A stretch of DNA of 64,000 nucleotides, taken from NCBI RefSeq assembly GCF_004804275.1, contig NZ_STGI01000017.1, positions 1 through 64,000 on the forward strand, written 5' to 3'. The position numbers and the translations under genes are program-made. The notes beneath the pieces were generated by a model that saw only the letters and a program-made list of their open reading frames with translations, was not told where the DNA came from and searched no databases. Positions 44,903-55,823 of this stretch are shown here, one piece after another; positions within the stretch are counted from its first letter, which is position 1, and each line of letters opens with the position of its first letter. This DNA comes from Herbaspirillum sp. ST 5-3. Its GTDB lineage: Bacteria > Pseudomonadota > Gammaproteobacteria > Burkholderiales > Burkholderiaceae_D.

Positions 44903-46264
44903 TCACTCCAGCAGGGGTTGCACGCTGGCGATCCCGATCTCGGCGCTGCCTTCCGCCAGCCTGACGGTAACCGTCTGTCTCGGGTGTAGGTCTTTCGGAG
45001 CGCGAACGATTCTTCCTTTGCTGTCAATGATCATCGAATAGCCGCGTTCCAGCGTCCGTTCAGGATTGAGCAGCTCAAGTTGCGCGGACATCGCGGCCAT
45101 TGCTTGCCGCTGCTGGACCGTCACCGTCATCATGCGCGTGCTCATGCGGCGAGCGATATCCTGCAGCCAGGAACGCTGGCGCACTGTTTTCGGCAACTGG
45201 GCGCCCAGCCGCGTTTGCAGATGCGACAGCTTGAAGCGAGCCTGGCTGAGCGGCATGCGCGTCGCATGGGCCAGGCGGGTTTGAAGGCCGTGCAGCTTGA
45301 GGCGTTCGTGAGTGATGTACGCAGCCGGGCTGACAAGGCGATGGGAAAGCCAGTCGAGCGTCTGAGACGTGTCGGACAGGCGTCGCCTGAGCGCGCGGGT
45401 GAGATCGTCGGCGTGGGATTCCACCGTCGCCAGCCAGTCGGCGCGGGGTGCTGCGGCCATTTCCGCCGCGGCCGTCGGCGTCGGCGCGCGCAGGTCTGCG
45501 GCGAAATCAGCAATCGTGAAATCGGTCTCGTGACCGACCCCCGAAATCACCGGCATGGAACAGTCGGCAATGGCGCGTGCCACGACTTCTTCATTGAAGG
45601 ACCACAAGTCTTCGATGCTGCCGCCGCCGCGGCACACCAGCAGCACGTCGCACTCGGCGCGCGTCGACGCTGTAGCGATTGCTTGTGCGATCTTCTGTGC
45701 CGCACCTTCGCCTTGCACTGGCGTCGGATACAGGATTACCCGTACATGCGGCGCGCGACGGCGCAGGGTGGTCAGGATATCGCGCAAGGCAGCCGCCTGC
45801 GGACTGGTCACAATCCCGATCGTCCGGGCGAAAATCGCCAAGGGCCGTTTGCGCAACGGATCGAACAGGCCCTCCGCCTCCAGTTTTTCCTTCAGGCGCA
45901 GAAAGGCTTCGTACAGGTTGCCGACACCGGCGCGGCGGATTGCCTCGACACTGAGCTGGTAATCGCCACGCGGCGCATACAGGGTGACCAGCGCGCGTAC
46001 CTCGACCTTGTCGCCTTCGCGCGGAACGAACCCGGCATATTGCGCGCGACCGCGGAACATGACTGCACGTACCTGGGCGCTGTCATCCTTCAAGGTGAAA
46101 TACCAATGACCCGATGCGGCCTTGGTGAAATTGGAAATTTCGCCGGAAACCCACGCCAGCGGAAAATTTCTCTCCAGCATCCGCGCCACTGCTTGATTCA
46201 ACGCGGAAACCGTCAATACGGGCGGCGTCCCTTCTATACTTTCGGGGGAACTTCTAAGGTTCAT
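44903..46264 (-). CDS. xseA: Exodeoxyribonuclease VII large subunit
   Basis: 453 residues. The N-terminal OB fold includes [13 protein letters not shown]. The catalytic core has [28 protein letters not shown] and [14 protein letters not shown], then long helices and the C-terminal GYSMI segment. With XseB it degrades single-stranded DNA. The small subunit is not adjacent. ATG 46264 was chosen; 46303 is an in-frame alternative. Confidence 0.97.
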   Translation of the reverse strand: MNLRSSPESIEGTPPVLTVSALNQAVARMLERNFPLAWVSGEISNFTKAASGHWYFTLKDDSAQVRAVMFRGRAQYAGFVPREGDKVEVRALVTLYAPRGDYQLSVEAIRRAGVGNLYEAFLRLKEKLEAEGLFDPLRKRPLAIFARTIGIVTSPQAAALRDILTTLRRRAPHVRVILYPTPVQGEGAAQKIAQAIATASTRAECDVLLVCRGGGSIEDLWSFNEEVVARAIADCSMPVISGVGHETDFTIADFAADLRAPTPTAAAEMAAAPRADWLATVESHADDLTRALRRRLSDTSQTLDWLSHRLVSPAAYITHERLKLHGLQTRLAHATRMPLSQARFKLSHLQTRLGAQLPKTVRQRSWLQDIARRMSTRMMTVTVQQRQAMAAMSAQLELLNPERTLERGYSMIIDSKGRIVRAPKDLHPRQTVTVRLAEGSAEIGIASVQPLLE

Positions 46265-46579
46265 GCGGTCTTTCAAGGCAAAACCTGTCCACAGGCCCGC
46301 CAATTCGTCATCTTTTTGTCATACTTGGTTACAAACAATATCTGACATCCTTAAGTCTTTGATTTCATTGAAGAAAAAAATAGAGCGCAATTTCAATGCA
46401 GCAATTAAAAACCCTTTGGAATCAAATACTTTTATCTGGTGCAAGGTATTTACCCACAAAGTTATCCACAGGGTCTGTGAAGAACTTTTTTCGGAAGTAT
46501 TGTAGCGGGATGGCCTTGCTCGCAGAGCCTCAACACGATACATTCTGCATCCGACTGAATTCATCTTGAGGAGCCTCTT
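46265..46579. other. AT-rich divergent region with a DnaA box
   Basis: 315 bp, clearly AT-richer than the rest. TTATCCACA, a perfect DnaA box, lies at 46462-46470, and a near match (TTTACCCACA) lies about 10 bp before it. It separates xseA from exbB and must hold their promoters. No gene seen. Confidence 0.6.
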
Positions 46580-47185
46580 TTGCTCGCCATTATTCAAGCC
46601 GCCGGCTGGCCGATCTGGCCGTTGTTGATCGCCTCCGTCATTGGCCTGGCTTTGATCATCGAGAGGCTATTGTACCTGCGCCGCGGCCGTATCCTGCCGC
46701 CCAATCTGCTCGATGAAGTGATCCGCGTCTACCACAATGGCAAGATCGGCCCGGAAGTCATTTCCAACCTGGAACAGAACTCTCCGCTGGGGCGCGTGCT
46801 GGCGGCCGGCTTGCGCAACGTGAACGCGCCACGCGACGTGATGAAGGAATCGATCGAGGAAGCCGGGCGCGGCACGGCGCACGACCTGGAGCGATTCCTG
46901 ACTACGCTTGGCACCATTGCCACGCTCGCGCCGCTGATGGGTCTGTTCGGCACCGTGGTCGGCATGATCGAGATTTTCGGTGCGCAAAACTCCGTCGGCG
47001 CCAACCCGGCAGAGCTTGCCCACGGCATTTCCACGGCGCTTTACAACACCGGCTTCGGCCTGGCCATCGCGATGCCCGCGCTGGTGTTCTACCGCCATTT
47101 CCGCGCACTGGTGGACAGCTTCATCGTCGACATGGAACAGCAGGCGGTGAGGTTTGTCGATACCGTGCATGGCAATCGCAAGTAA
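46580..47185 (+). CDS. exbB: ExbB/TolQ-family proton channel subunit
   Basis: 201 residues with three membrane helices (about 10-28, 110-130, 155-175). The family core is TLGTIATLAPLMGLFGTVVGMI, given here in part as LAPLMGLFGTVVGM. It uses the proton gradient, with ExbD, to energise an outer-membrane process (usually TonB). The start is TTG 46580, supported by GAGGAG six bases upstream. It begins the exbB-exbD-lpxK-trm112-kdsB-adk run. Confidence 0.93.
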   Translation: MLAIIQAAGWPIWPLLIASVIGLALIIERLLYLRRGRILPPNLLDEVIRVYHNGKIGPEVISNLEQNSPLGRVLAAGLRNVNAPRDVMKESIEEAGRGTAHDLERFLTTLGTIATLAPLMGLFGTVVGMIEIFGAQNSVGANPAELAHGISTALYNTGFGLAIAMPALVFYRHFRALVDSFIVDMEQQAVRFVDTVHGNRK

Positions 47186-47206
47186 GGCAAAACGTAAGGC
47201 GAGACA

Positions 47207-47641
47207 ATGAACTTCCGTAAAGGCCAGGGCCGCGAAGATCCGGAAATCAACCTGATTCCCTTCATCGATGTATTGCTGGTGATCCTGATCTTCCTGATGA
47301 TCACCACTACCTACAGCAAATTCACCGCGCTGCAGATTACCCTGCCCACCGCCGACGCCGAAAAGGCGATTGAGCAGCCGCAGGAAATCAATGTCGGCGT
47401 CGATGCGCAAGGGCACTACGCCGTCGACAACAACCCGGTCGCCGCGCATGATGCCGCAGCGTTGGCGGAAGAGTTGAAGATCGCCGCAAGCGCCAAGGGG
47501 CAGTCGCGAAACGGCCCGGTCATCATCATCAATGCAGACGCGATGGCGACGCATCAATCGGTCATCAATGTGCTTGAAGCAGCACGACTGGCCGGACTCG
47601 AAAAGGTCACCTTTGCCGCGCAGGCCAGCGGCAAGAAATGA
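47207..47641 (+). CDS. exbD: ExbD/TolR-family protein
   Basis: 144 residues. A single N-terminal membrane helix carries the proton-binding Asp in INLIPFIDVLLVILIFLM, and a periplasmic domain follows. It partners the ExbB protein 21 bp upstream. Its TGA overlaps the lpxK ATG (ATGA). No tonB gene is present here. Confidence 0.95.
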   Translation: MNFRKGQGREDPEINLIPFIDVLLVILIFLMITTTYSKFTALQITLPTADAEKAIEQPQEINVGVDAQGHYAVDNNPVAAHDAAALAEELKIAASAKGQSRNGPVIIINADAMATHQSVINVLEAARLAGLEKVTFAAQASGKK

Positions 47642-48651
47642 CGCATCATGCCGGAACGGTGCTGACGCGCGCCTGGATGCGGCGCGGCTTGCTGGCAAGC
47701 GCCCTGTATCCGGTTTCGCTGTTGTTTCGCCTGCTGGTTGCGCTGCGCCGCACGCTTTACAGGGCCGGCGTATTCAAGAGCACCCGTCTGCCTGTTCCAG
47801 TGATCATCGTCGGCAATATCTTTGTCGGCGGTACTGGCAAGACGCCATTCACCATCTGGCTGGTCGATCAATTGCGCCGTGCAGGTTTTGTCCCGGGCGT
47901 TGTTTCGCGGGGTTATGGCGCAAGCAACAAGGAAACGGTCGAGGTCACGGCGACGTCGACACCGGACAAGGTTGGAGATGAACCCGCGTTGATTGTGCGC
48001 CATGCCAATTGCCCGGTCATGGTTGGGCGCAATCGGGTCGCCGCCGCGCAGGCGCTTCTGGCCGCGCATCCCGAAGTCAACCTGATCATTTCCGACGACG
48101 GCTTGCAGCACTACAGCCTGCAGCGGGACGTTGAGATCGTCCTCAGCGATGAACGCGGCAACGGCAACGGCTGGATGCTGCCGGCCGGACCGCTGCGCGA
48201 ACCGGCATTGCGCCGTCGCGACTTTTCCGTCAAGAACACAAGTCGCCATCCCGCCCATAACGCGGAGTGGTTTCGCATGCAGCTTTCCGGCGATACCGCC
48301 GAACGGCTTTCCGATCGGACGCATTCCATTGCCTTGAGTGCAATTCGTGCGCCGCACATCGTCGCTGCGGCGGGCATCGGCAATCCATCGCGTTTTTTCG
48401 CCATGCTGCGCGACGCCGGTTTGGCTATCGAGGAACTGCCGCTGCCCGACCACTACGACTTCGCCGACAATCCGTTTGCCGGTATTGCTGCAGATATCAT
48501 CCTGATCACCGAGAAGGATGCAGTAAAATGTACGCAAATTGATACGATGAAGAACGACCCCCGCTTGTGGGTCGTCCCTGTTACAGCGCGCATCGATCCC
48601 GCGCTGGCTGAACGAATAGTGGAGAAATGTCGTGGACGCCCGACTGCTTGA
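47638..48651 (+). CDS. lpxK: Tetraacyldisaccharide 4'-kinase
   Basis: 337 residues. An N-terminal membrane segment precedes the P-loop [28 protein letters not shown] and the C-terminal ITEKDAVKC are family hallmarks. It phosphorylates the lipid A disaccharide at the inner membrane. It is translationally coupled to exbD and overlaps the next gene by 20 bp. Confidence 0.97.
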   Translation: MTHHAGTVLTRAWMRRGLLASALYPVSLLFRLLVALRRTLYRAGVFKSTRLPVPVIIVGNIFVGGTGKTPFTIWLVDQLRRAGFVPGVVSRGYGASNKETVEVTATSTPDKVGDEPALIVRHANCPVMVGRNRVAAAQALLAAHPEVNLIISDDGLQHYSLQRDVEIVLSDERGNGNGWMLPAGPLREPALRRRDFSVKNTSRHPAHNAEWFRMQLSGDTAERLSDRTHSIALSAIRAPHIVAAAGIGNPSRFFAMLRDAGLAIEELPLPDHYDFADNPFAGIAADIILITEKDAVKCTQIDTMKNDPRLWVVPVTARIDPALAERIVEKCRGRPTA

Positions 48652-48826
48652 TATCCTGGTCTGCCCGCTCTGCAAAGGGCCGCTTGAATACGATAAAAAC
48701 GCGCAGGAATTGATCTGCAACCCGGATAAACTCGCCTATCCGATTCGCGATGGCATTCCGATCATGTGGGCCGATCAGGCGCGTGATCTGACGGCAGCGC
48801 CGGCTCCCGCACCTTCGGCCGGCTGA
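48632..48826 (+). CDS. Trm112/YcaR-family small protein
   Basis: 64 residues. It begins [17 protein letters not shown] and continues [18 protein letters not shown], matching the Trm112 (YcaR) family, but only the first CxxC plus one later Cys are present. A short Pro/Ala tail ends it. It overlaps the end of lpxK; GTG 48632 has GGAG eight bases upstream. Its conserved place beside kdsB and lpxK is known; the function in bacteria is not. Confidence 0.93.
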   Translation: MDARLLDILVCPLCKGPLEYDKNAQELICNPDKLAYPIRDGIPIMWADQARDLTAAPAPAPSAG

Positions 48827-48885
48827 ACAAATCCGTCGTCGCGTCATAGCGCAACGGATTTCCTCGGCTAACCGGAATAAAGCTG

Positions 48886-49644
48886 ATGTCTTTTACCGTC
48901 ATCATTCCCGCACGCCTCGCGTCGACACGCCTGCCGAACAAGCCGCTTGCCGATCTGGGCGGCAAGCCGATGGTGGTGCGGGTGGCGGAGCGCGCCGCCC
49001 AATCGGGTGCGTCACAGGTGGTCGTGGCCACCGACCACGCCGATATTCTCGCTGCATGCCAGACCCACGGCGTGGATGTGCGCATGACGCGCGCCGATCA
49101 TCCCTCAGGGACAGATCGCATCGCTGAAGTGGCGGCTGCCCTCGGCTTGCCTGGCGACGGGGTTGTCGTCAATGTGCAAGGCGACGAGCCCTTGATTTCC
49201 CCGTCATTGATAGCCGCGACTGCCGCGCTGATCACGAACAGCGTTCCGATGGCCACCGCTGCGCATCCAATCGACGATGTGACCGAGATATTCAATCCGA
49301 ACGTAGTCAAGGTCGTTCTCGACAGGACGGGCAGGGCGCTGTACTTTTCCCGCGCCACGATTCCATGGCACCGCGACGGCTTTGCGCAATCGAGGCAAAG
49401 CATCCCTGCTGGTTACCGGCCGTTGCGCCATATCGGGCTCTACGCGTACAGCAATGCCTTTTTGCAGGAATACCCGACGCTGCCGCTGTCGCCGCTCGAA
49501 CAGATCGAGGCGCTGGAACAATTGCGGGTACTTTGGCACGGTTATCCGATTGCTGTGCATGTGACGCCGGATACACCGGCGGCGGGGGTGGATACGCCGG
49601 AAGATTTGTCGCGGGTACGACAGTACTTCGGTCAAGGAATTTAG
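48886..49644 (+). CDS. kdsB: 3-deoxy-manno-octulosonate cytidylyltransferase
   Basis: 252 residues. It begins [19 protein letters not shown], then [10 protein letters not shown] and YFSRATIPW, and [12 protein letters not shown] is near the middle. It makes CMP-Kdo from Kdo and CTP for lipopolysaccharide. ATG 48886 is 59 bp after the Trm112 stop. Confidence 0.97.
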   Translation: MSFTVIIPARLASTRLPNKPLADLGGKPMVVRVAERAAQSGASQVVVATDHADILAACQTHGVDVRMTRADHPSGTDRIAEVAAALGLPGDGVVVNVQGDEPLISPSLIAATAALITNSVPMATAAHPIDDVTEIFNPNVVKVVLDRTGRALYFSRATIPWHRDGFAQSRQSIPAGYRPLRHIGLYAYSNAFLQEYPTLPLSPLEQIEALEQLRVLWHGYPIAVHVTPDTPAAGVDTPEDLSRVRQYFGQGI

Positions 49645-49774
49645 AAGAAATCGGGGCGAGAACTGCCGAATTTGGGGGATTCTGTGGTAAGTTTCATGCA
49701 ATGTTTGTGTGATACAAAGCATGTCTTTGGGGAAGTTCATCCCGTCACCGCGAAAAAATTTAAAACCAGTCTAG

Positions 49775-50440
<666 letters not shown>

Positions 50441-50446
50441 ACAAAA

Positions 50447-50469
50447 AAGCGGACCTCGTGTCCGCTTTT
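50447..50469 (+). terminator. Terminator after adk
   Basis: AAGCGGAC (50447-50454), loop CTCGT, GTCCGCTT (50460-50467), with T residues after and A residues before. The remaining roughly 235 bp up to the hppA start hold no gene and no riboswitch I recognise. Confidence 0.92.
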
Positions 50470-50705
50470 GTTTTTCGGCGGGCTAATCCAGATCAAAGAT
50501 TCAGAACCGAGGCTTTGTTTTTTCTCCCGCACAAAATTCGGTGTGCAAGAATAACGAGAACGTTGTAACGGAAAGTTTAGCAGTGCGCAGTACTCGCGGG
50601 ACGACGACAGCAGATACCCATCTGTGTCACCGGGCGTATGCCGTCGCCGTCCTCCGGAATGTGTCGTTGTTTTAATCTTGTAGTGAACAACATGGAGGAA
50701 ACAGT

Positions 50706-52892
50706 ATGGCAACAGGTTTGTGGATTGCCGTGGTGTGCGGTGTACTAGCCGTCATCTACGGATTGGTGTCCCGCAGTTGGATCTTGAGCCAGGACGCCGG
50801 TAATGCCCGCATGCAGGAAATCGCAGCGGCCATTCAACAGGGTGCCGGTGCTTACCTGGCGCGGCAATACAAGACCATTGCGGTGGTCGGCGTCGTGCTT
50901 GCGATTCTGATTGGTATCTTCCTCGACGGCACCACTGCGGCCGGTTTCGTGCTCGGCGCAGTCTTGTCCGGCGCATGCGGCTTCATCGGCATGAATGTTT
51001 CGGTACGCGCCAATGTGCGTACTGCACAGGCAGCCACCCGCGGCATCGGCCCGGCGCTCGCTGTCGCTTTCCGGGGCGGTGCGATCACTGGCATGCTGGT
51101 GGTCGGCCTCGGGTTGCTCGGCGTGACCCTGTTCTTCTGGTATCTCACCGGTGGCAAGGCAGTCGATGCGGCCACGCTGAAACCCTTGCTGGGTTTCGCG
51201 TTCGGTTCTTCGCTGATCTCGATTTTCGCGCGTCTCGGCGGCGGCATCTTCACCAAGGGCGCCGACGTCGGCGCTGATCTGGTGGGCAAGGTGGAAGCAG
51301 GCATTCCGGAAGACGACCCGCGCAACCCCGCGGTGATTGCCGACAACGTCGGCGACAACGTGGGTGACTGCGCCGGCATGGCCGCCGACTTGTTCGAAAC
51401 CTATGCGGTGACCCTGATCGCAACCATGACGCTCGGCGCACTGATGATCACCGGCGCTCCGCTCAATGCGGTGATCTATCCGCTGGTGCTTGGCGGCGTA
51501 TCGATCATTGCTTCCATCATCGGCTGCTCCTTCGTCAAGGCATCGCCCGGGATGAGGAACGTGATGCCCGCACTCTACAAGGGGCTGATCGTCGCCGGCG
51601 TGATTTCCTTGATCGCGTTCTATTTCGTCACCACCTGGCTGTTTCCGCAGGCAGTTTCGGTAGTGGGCGGCAAGACGGTCACTGCAATGTCGCTGTTCGG
51701 CGCCTGCATCGTCGGCCTCGTGCTGACCGCGCTGATGGTGTGGATCACCGAGTACTACACCGGCACCGATTACAAACCGGTGCAGCACGTTGCCCAGGCA
51801 TCCACTACGGGTCATGGCACCAACATCATCGCCGGCCTCGGCGTGTCGATGAAGTCCACCGCATTTCCCGTGCTGTTCGTCTGCCTTGCCATCTGGGTTT
51901 CCTTTGCGCTGGCCGGTCTTTACGGCATTGCGGTAGCGGCAACCTCCATGCTCAGCATGGCCGGCATCATCGTTGCGCTCGACGCCTACGGTCCGATCAC
52001 CGACAACGCTGGCGGCATTGCCGAAATGGCGGAATTGCCTGATAGCGTGCGCGACATTACCGATCCGCTGGACGCCGTGGGCAACACGACCAAGGCTGTG
52101 ACCAAGGGCTACGCGATCGGCTCCGCCGGTCTCGCTGCCCTGGTACTGTTCGCCGACTACACCCATGCGCTCGAAGGCCGCGGCATGCACCTGTCCTTCG
52201 ATCTGTCCGACCACATGGTCATCATTGGCCTGTTCCTCGGCGGTCTGATTCCCTATCTGTTCGGCGCGATGGCGATGGAAGCGGTCGGCCGCGCAGCGGG
52301 TAGCGTGGTCGAAGAAGTGCGTCGTCAGTTCCGCGAGATCAAGGGCATCATGGAAGGCACCGGCAAGCCGGAATACGGCAGGGCAGTCGACATGCTGACA
52401 ACGGCCGCGATCAAGGAAATGATCGTGCCGTCGCTGCTGCCGGTTGTAGTGCCGATCCTGGTCGGGCTGCTGCTTGGTCCGGCCGCACTCGGTGGTTTGC
52501 TGATGGGCACCATCGTTACCGGCCTGTTCGTCGCCATCTCGATGTGTACCGGCGGCGGCGCCTGGGACAACGCGAAGAAGTACATCGAAGACGGCCACCA
52601 CGGCGGCAAGGGGTCGGAAGCCCATAAGGCTGCCGTCACCGGCGACACTGTGGGCGATCCATACAAGGATACGGCGGGCCCCGCGGTCAATCCGCTGATC
52701 AAAATCATCAACATCGTGGCACTGCTGATCGTGCCGCTGCTGCCAATGGTCGGCGGCTCGGCACCCGTCGCGCATGAAGCGACGCCGCCGGCAGTGACTG
52801 CGCCGGCAGCGGCAACGTCCGCACCGGCAGCAGCACCAGCAGCGTCGACCGATGCTGCTCCTGCTGCAACTGCTCCGGCCTCAAAGCCGTAA
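50706..52892 (+). CDS. hppA: Membrane-bound proton-translocating pyrophosphatase
   Basis: 728 residues with about 16 membrane helices. Catalytic motifs are [39 protein letters not shown] and the later DNAGGIAEM. The Lys in [18 protein letters not shown] marks the K+-independent H+-PPase class. It pumps protons with energy from PPi. The last 45 or so residues, rich in Ala, Pro and Thr, are an unusual low-complexity tail. ATG 50706 has GGAGG upstream. Confidence 0.97.
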   Translation: MATGLWIAVVCGVLAVIYGLVSRSWILSQDAGNARMQEIAAAIQQGAGAYLARQYKTIAVVGVVLAILIGIFLDGTTAAGFVLGAVLSGACGFIGMNVSVRANVRTAQAATRGIGPALAVAFRGGAITGMLVVGLGLLGVTLFFWYLTGGKAVDAATLKPLLGFAFGSSLISIFARLGGGIFTKGADVGADLVGKVEAGIPEDDPRNPAVIADNVGDNVGDCAGMAADLFETYAVTLIATMTLGALMITGAPLNAVIYPLVLGGVSIIASIIGCSFVKASPGMRNVMPALYKGLIVAGVISLIAFYFVTTWLFPQAVSVVGGKTVTAMSLFGACIVGLVLTALMVWITEYYTGTDYKPVQHVAQASTTGHGTNIIAGLGVSMKSTAFPVLFVCLAIWVSFALAGLYGIAVAATSMLSMAGIIVALDAYGPITDNAGGIAEMAELPDSVRDITDPLDAVGNTTKAVTKGYAIGSAGLAALVLFADYTHALEGRGMHLSFDLSDHMVIIGLFLGGLIPYLFGAMAMEAVGRAAGSVVEEVRRQFREIKGIMEGTGKPEYGRAVDMLTTAAIKEMIVPSLLPVVVPILVGLLLGPAALGGLLMGTIVTGLFVAISMCTGGGAWDNAKKYIEDGHHGGKGSEAHKAAVTGDTVGDPYKDTAGPAVNPLIKIINIVALLIVPLLPMVGGSAPVAHEATPPAVTAPAAATSAPAAAPAASTDAAPAATAPASKP

Positions 52893-52914
52893 GCCAGGGC
52901 AGGGCTTCAAGAAA

Positions 52915-52936
52915 GGCAGCTTCGGCTGCCTTTTTT
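52915..52936 (+). terminator. Terminator after hppA
   Basis: GGCAGC (52915-52920), TTCG tetraloop, GCTGCC (52925-52930), then six T. Confidence 0.93.
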
Positions 52937-52976
52937 CTTTTTAGGCTTGAAAAATTCGCTACAATGTCGCTGTCTT

Positions 52977-52992
52977 ACGTTTACGTAAACGT
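52977..52992. promoter_or_regulatory. 16-bp palindrome before the HSD10-like gene
   Basis: ACGTTTACGTAAACGT, a perfect palindrome, just downstream of a -10-like TACAAT (52960-52965) and 45 bp before the ATG. Its ACGT-rich form is reminiscent of operators of LiuR (MerR family), which controls branched-chain amino acid catabolism. That resemblance is from memory. Confidence 0.65.
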
Positions 52993-53036
52993 CACTGTCA
53001 CGCAATATTTTCATTCTTCAAGAAGAGAGGGGCAGC

Positions 53037-53795
53037 ATGCAGATCCAGAACAATGTGTTCATCATTACCGGCGGTGCATCCGGGCTAGGCGCGGCAACCG
53101 CGCGCATGATCGTTGAGAATGGCGGCAAGGTCGTCCTGGCCGACGTGCAGGTCGAGCCCGGCGAGAAGCTGGCGAATGAATTGAAGGGCAGGTTCGTCAA
53201 GTGCGACGTCACCTCGGAAGCTGATGCCAAGGCCGTGGTGGACGCCGCAACTGCAATGGGCAGCCTGCGCGGCCTGGTGAACTGCGCCGGTGTCGCACCG
53301 GCCGTGAAAACCGTCGGCAAGGATGGCCCGCATCCCCTGGATGTGTTTCAGCGTACGGTCAACATCAACCTGGTCGGCACGTTTAACATGGCGCGCCTGG
53401 CCGCCGATGCGATGGCAAAGACGGAAGCGAGTGCTGATGGCGAGCGCGGCGTCATCATCAATACGGCGTCGGTCGCTGCCTACGATGGACAGATCGGTCA
53501 GGCCGCATATGGTGCATCGAAGGCTGCGGTAGTTGGCCTGACGCTGCCCATGGCGCGCGACCTCTCGCGCAGCGGCATTCGCGTGATGACTATCGCGCCG
53601 GGCATTTTCGAAACGCCGATGCTGCTAGGCATGCCGCAAGAAGTGCAGGACGCACTTGGCCGCATGGTGCCGTTTCCGCCGCGCCTCGGCAAGCCGGCGG
53701 AGTATGCCAACCTCGCCAAGACCATCATCGAAAACGTCATGCTCAACGGCGAAACCATTCGTCTCGATGGCGCGATTCGCATGCAGCCGAAGTAA
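53037..53795 (+). CDS. SDR, 3-hydroxyacyl-CoA dehydrogenase type II (HSD10-like)
   Basis: 252 residues. NAD motif ITGGASGLG, NCAG, catalytic Ser in NTASVAAYDGQ and YGASKAA (Tyr, Lys). The C-terminus (RLGKPAEYANL, NGETIRLDGAIRM) is characteristic of the HSD17B10 group, which oxidises 2-methyl-3-hydroxybutyryl-CoA in isoleucine breakdown and other 3-hydroxyacyl-CoAs. It stands alone behind the 16-bp palindrome and ends with a terminator. Confidence 0.93.
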   Translation: MQIQNNVFIITGGASGLGAATARMIVENGGKVVLADVQVEPGEKLANELKGRFVKCDVTSEADAKAVVDAATAMGSLRGLVNCAGVAPAVKTVGKDGPHPLDVFQRTVNINLVGTFNMARLAADAMAKTEASADGERGVIINTASVAAYDGQIGQAAYGASKAAVVGLTLPMARDLSRSGIRVMTIAPGIFETPMLLGMPQEVQDALGRMVPFPPRLGKPAEYANLAKTIIENVMLNGETIRLDGAIRMQPK

Positions 53796-53874
53796 GGCCG
53801 GCATGCCACTGCGCGCGAGCAGGGCGTACCGGAGTGACCAAGCTCAAGTGCGCTGACCGGAAATCCCATAGACT

Positions 53875-53900
53875 AAGACAAGCTTTCCGCTTGTCTTTTT
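53875..53900 (+). terminator. Terminator after the HSD10-like gene
   Basis: AAGACAAGC (53875-53883), loop TTTCC, GCTTGTCTT (53889-53897), then T. It lies immediately before the ggt ribosome site. Confidence 0.9.
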
Positions 53901-53916
53901 CTTTTTGGAGCAGGAA

Positions 53917-55710
53917 ATGATCAGAGCAAGAATAAGTACGATCTCACTTGCAGCAATCCTGCTGGCCGCATGCGCGACCAGCGCGCCCCCCCAGCAGTCG
54001 GCTCCCGCGTCCGGCCTGCAGGCGCCGGAGCGCTCCAGCGGCTATACCGAGAAACCAGGCTGGACTGCCAGGAAGTTCATGGTCGCCGCAGCCAATCCCC
54101 TCGCGACCGATGCCGGTTACCAGGTCTTGCGAGCAGGCGGATCGGCGATCGATGCGGCAATTGCGGTGCAAATGGTGCTGAACCTGGTCGAGCCGCAATC
54201 TTCGGGAATCGGCGGCGGAGCATTCCTGATGCACTTTGACGGCAAGACGGTCAAGGCCTTCGACGGCCGCGAAACGGCCCCTGCCGCAGCCACGGAAAGA
54301 CTGTTTCAGAATGCCGAAGGAAAGGCGCTTCCGTTCTACGAGGGCGTAGTCGGCGGACGCTCGGTCGGCGTGCCGGGCGTATTGCGCATGCTGGAGCTGG
54401 CGCACAGGCAGTACGGCAGATTGCCGTGGGCATCGCTGTTTGCTCCCGCGATCCATTTGGCAGAAAACGGCTTCGCTGTCAGTCCACGCCTGGCCACGAT
54501 GTTGAAGACTGAGCAGCATCTGAAAAAAGATCCCGTTGCGGCGGCTTATTTCTACGACAAACAGGGCAATCCCTGGCCTGCCGGCCACCTGCTGAAAAAC
54601 CCAGAACTGGCGAAAGTACTGCGCGAGGTGGCGCTCGGTGGCGCCGACGCCTTCTACAAGGGACAAGTCGCGCGCGACATCGAAGCGAAAGTCAAAGGCC
54701 ATCCCACCAATCCTGGTGGTTTGAGCGCAGCGGATATCGCAGGCTATCAGGCCAAGGTGCGCGAGCCGGTGTGTACTGACTACAAGGCGTGGACGGTGTG
54801 CGGCATGCCGCCGCCGTCATCCGGCGGCATCGCAATCGCCCAGATGCTGGGCATGCTGGAGGCCAAGGACATTCGTCCCTATGCACCCAAGGATGGCGTG
54901 CCGACCGTCGAAGGCATCCATTTGTTTTCGGAAGTTGGTCGCCTTGCCTATGCCGATCGCGGGCGGTATGTAGCGGACACGGATTTCGTGCCGCTGCCTG
55001 GCAACAGCACCAAGGCAATGCTCGACAAGAAATACCTCGCCGAACGCGCGGCTCTCATCACGGACAAGTCGATGGGGCTGGCAAGATTCGGTGTGCCGCC
55101 GGCGACGGCGCTCGCTCGCGGGCAGGACACATCGCCTGAACTGCCGTCCACCTCGCATATCTCGATCGTCGATGCGAACGGCAATGCCGTCTCCATGACA
55201 ACGACCATCGAAGACGCGTTCGGTTCGCGCCAGATGGTGCGCGGATTCCTGCTCAATAACCAGTTGACGGACTTTTCGTTCGACTCGGCGGATGCCAACG
55301 GCCCCATCGCCAATCGCGTGCAAGCCGGAAAGCGGCCGCGCAGTTCGATGTCGCCGACGCTGGGTTTCGACAAGGGAACCGGGAAGCTGATCCTGTCGAC
55401 CGGCTCGCCGGGCGGCTCCGCGATCATCAACTACGTCGCCAAGGTCCTGGTCGGTACCCTGGACTGGGGCTTGAACGTACAGCAAGCGATCAGCCTGCCC
55501 AACTTCGGTAGTCGCAATGGCCCCACCGAACTTGAGCAGGGACGCATTACCGACTCGGTCATCGAAAAGTTGAAGGCCAAAGGGCACAACGTGCGCGTGA
55601 TGGAACAGACCTCGGGTCTGCAAGGCATCATGCGCACGACTATCCATGGCGAAGAAATGTGGTTCGGCGGAGCCGACCCGCGCCGTGAAGGCATAGTGAT
55701 GGGCGACTGA
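53917..55710 (+). CDS. ggt: Gamma-glutamyltransferase
   Basis: 597 residues. A lipoprotein-like signal ends LLAAC. The large-subunit region has EPQSSGIGGGAF and GGRSVGVPGV. The autocleavage and nucleophile Thr is in LPSTSHISIVD near residue 410, followed by the small subunit (GSPGGSAI). It cleaves the gamma-glutamyl bond of glutathione in the periplasm. ATG 53917 has GGAG upstream; an in-frame TTG at 53905 is less likely. The terminator of the previous gene lies right before it, so its promoter position is unclear. Confidence 0.95.
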   Translation: MIRARISTISLAAILLAACATSAPPQQSAPASGLQAPERSSGYTEKPGWTARKFMVAAANPLATDAGYQVLRAGGSAIDAAIAVQMVLNLVEPQSSGIGGGAFLMHFDGKTVKAFDGRETAPAAATERLFQNAEGKALPFYEGVVGGRSVGVPGVLRMLELAHRQYGRLPWASLFAPAIHLAENGFAVSPRLATMLKTEQHLKKDPVAAAYFYDKQGNPWPAGHLLKNPELAKVLREVALGGADAFYKGQVARDIEAKVKGHPTNPGGLSAADIAGYQAKVREPVCTDYKAWTVCGMPPPSSGGIAIAQMLGMLEAKDIRPYAPKDGVPTVEGIHLFSEVGRLAYADRGRYVADTDFVPLPGNSTKAMLDKKYLAERAALITDKSMGLARFGVPPATALARGQDTSPELPSTSHISIVDANGNAVSMTTTIEDAFGSRQMVRGFLLNNQLTDFSFDSADANGPIANRVQAGKRPRSSMSPTLGFDKGTGKLILSTGSPGGSAIINYVAKVLVGTLDWGLNVQQAISLPNFGSRNGPTELEQGRITDSVIEKLKAKGHNVRVMEQTSGLQGIMRTTIHGEEMWFGGADPRREGIVMGD

Positions 55711-55736
55711 ACAGTCCGCCTTCAGCTCAGGCCGAC

Positions 55737-55763
55737 ACGCCGGGTTCGCCCGGCGTTGTTTTT
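55737..55763 (+). terminator. Terminator after ggt
   Basis: ACGCCGGG (55737-55744), TTCG loop, CCCGGCGT (55749-55756), then a T-rich run. Confidence 0.92.
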
Positions 55764-55823
55764 TGCGTGTCGTCCCCGCCGACTTTCCTCCCCAAATCGC
55801 AATCGCCCTGCTAATCTCCTAGT

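Noticed and set aside
46265-46579. Chromosomal origin
   Set aside because: Only one perfect DnaA box and no dnaA, dnaN or parAB genes nearby.
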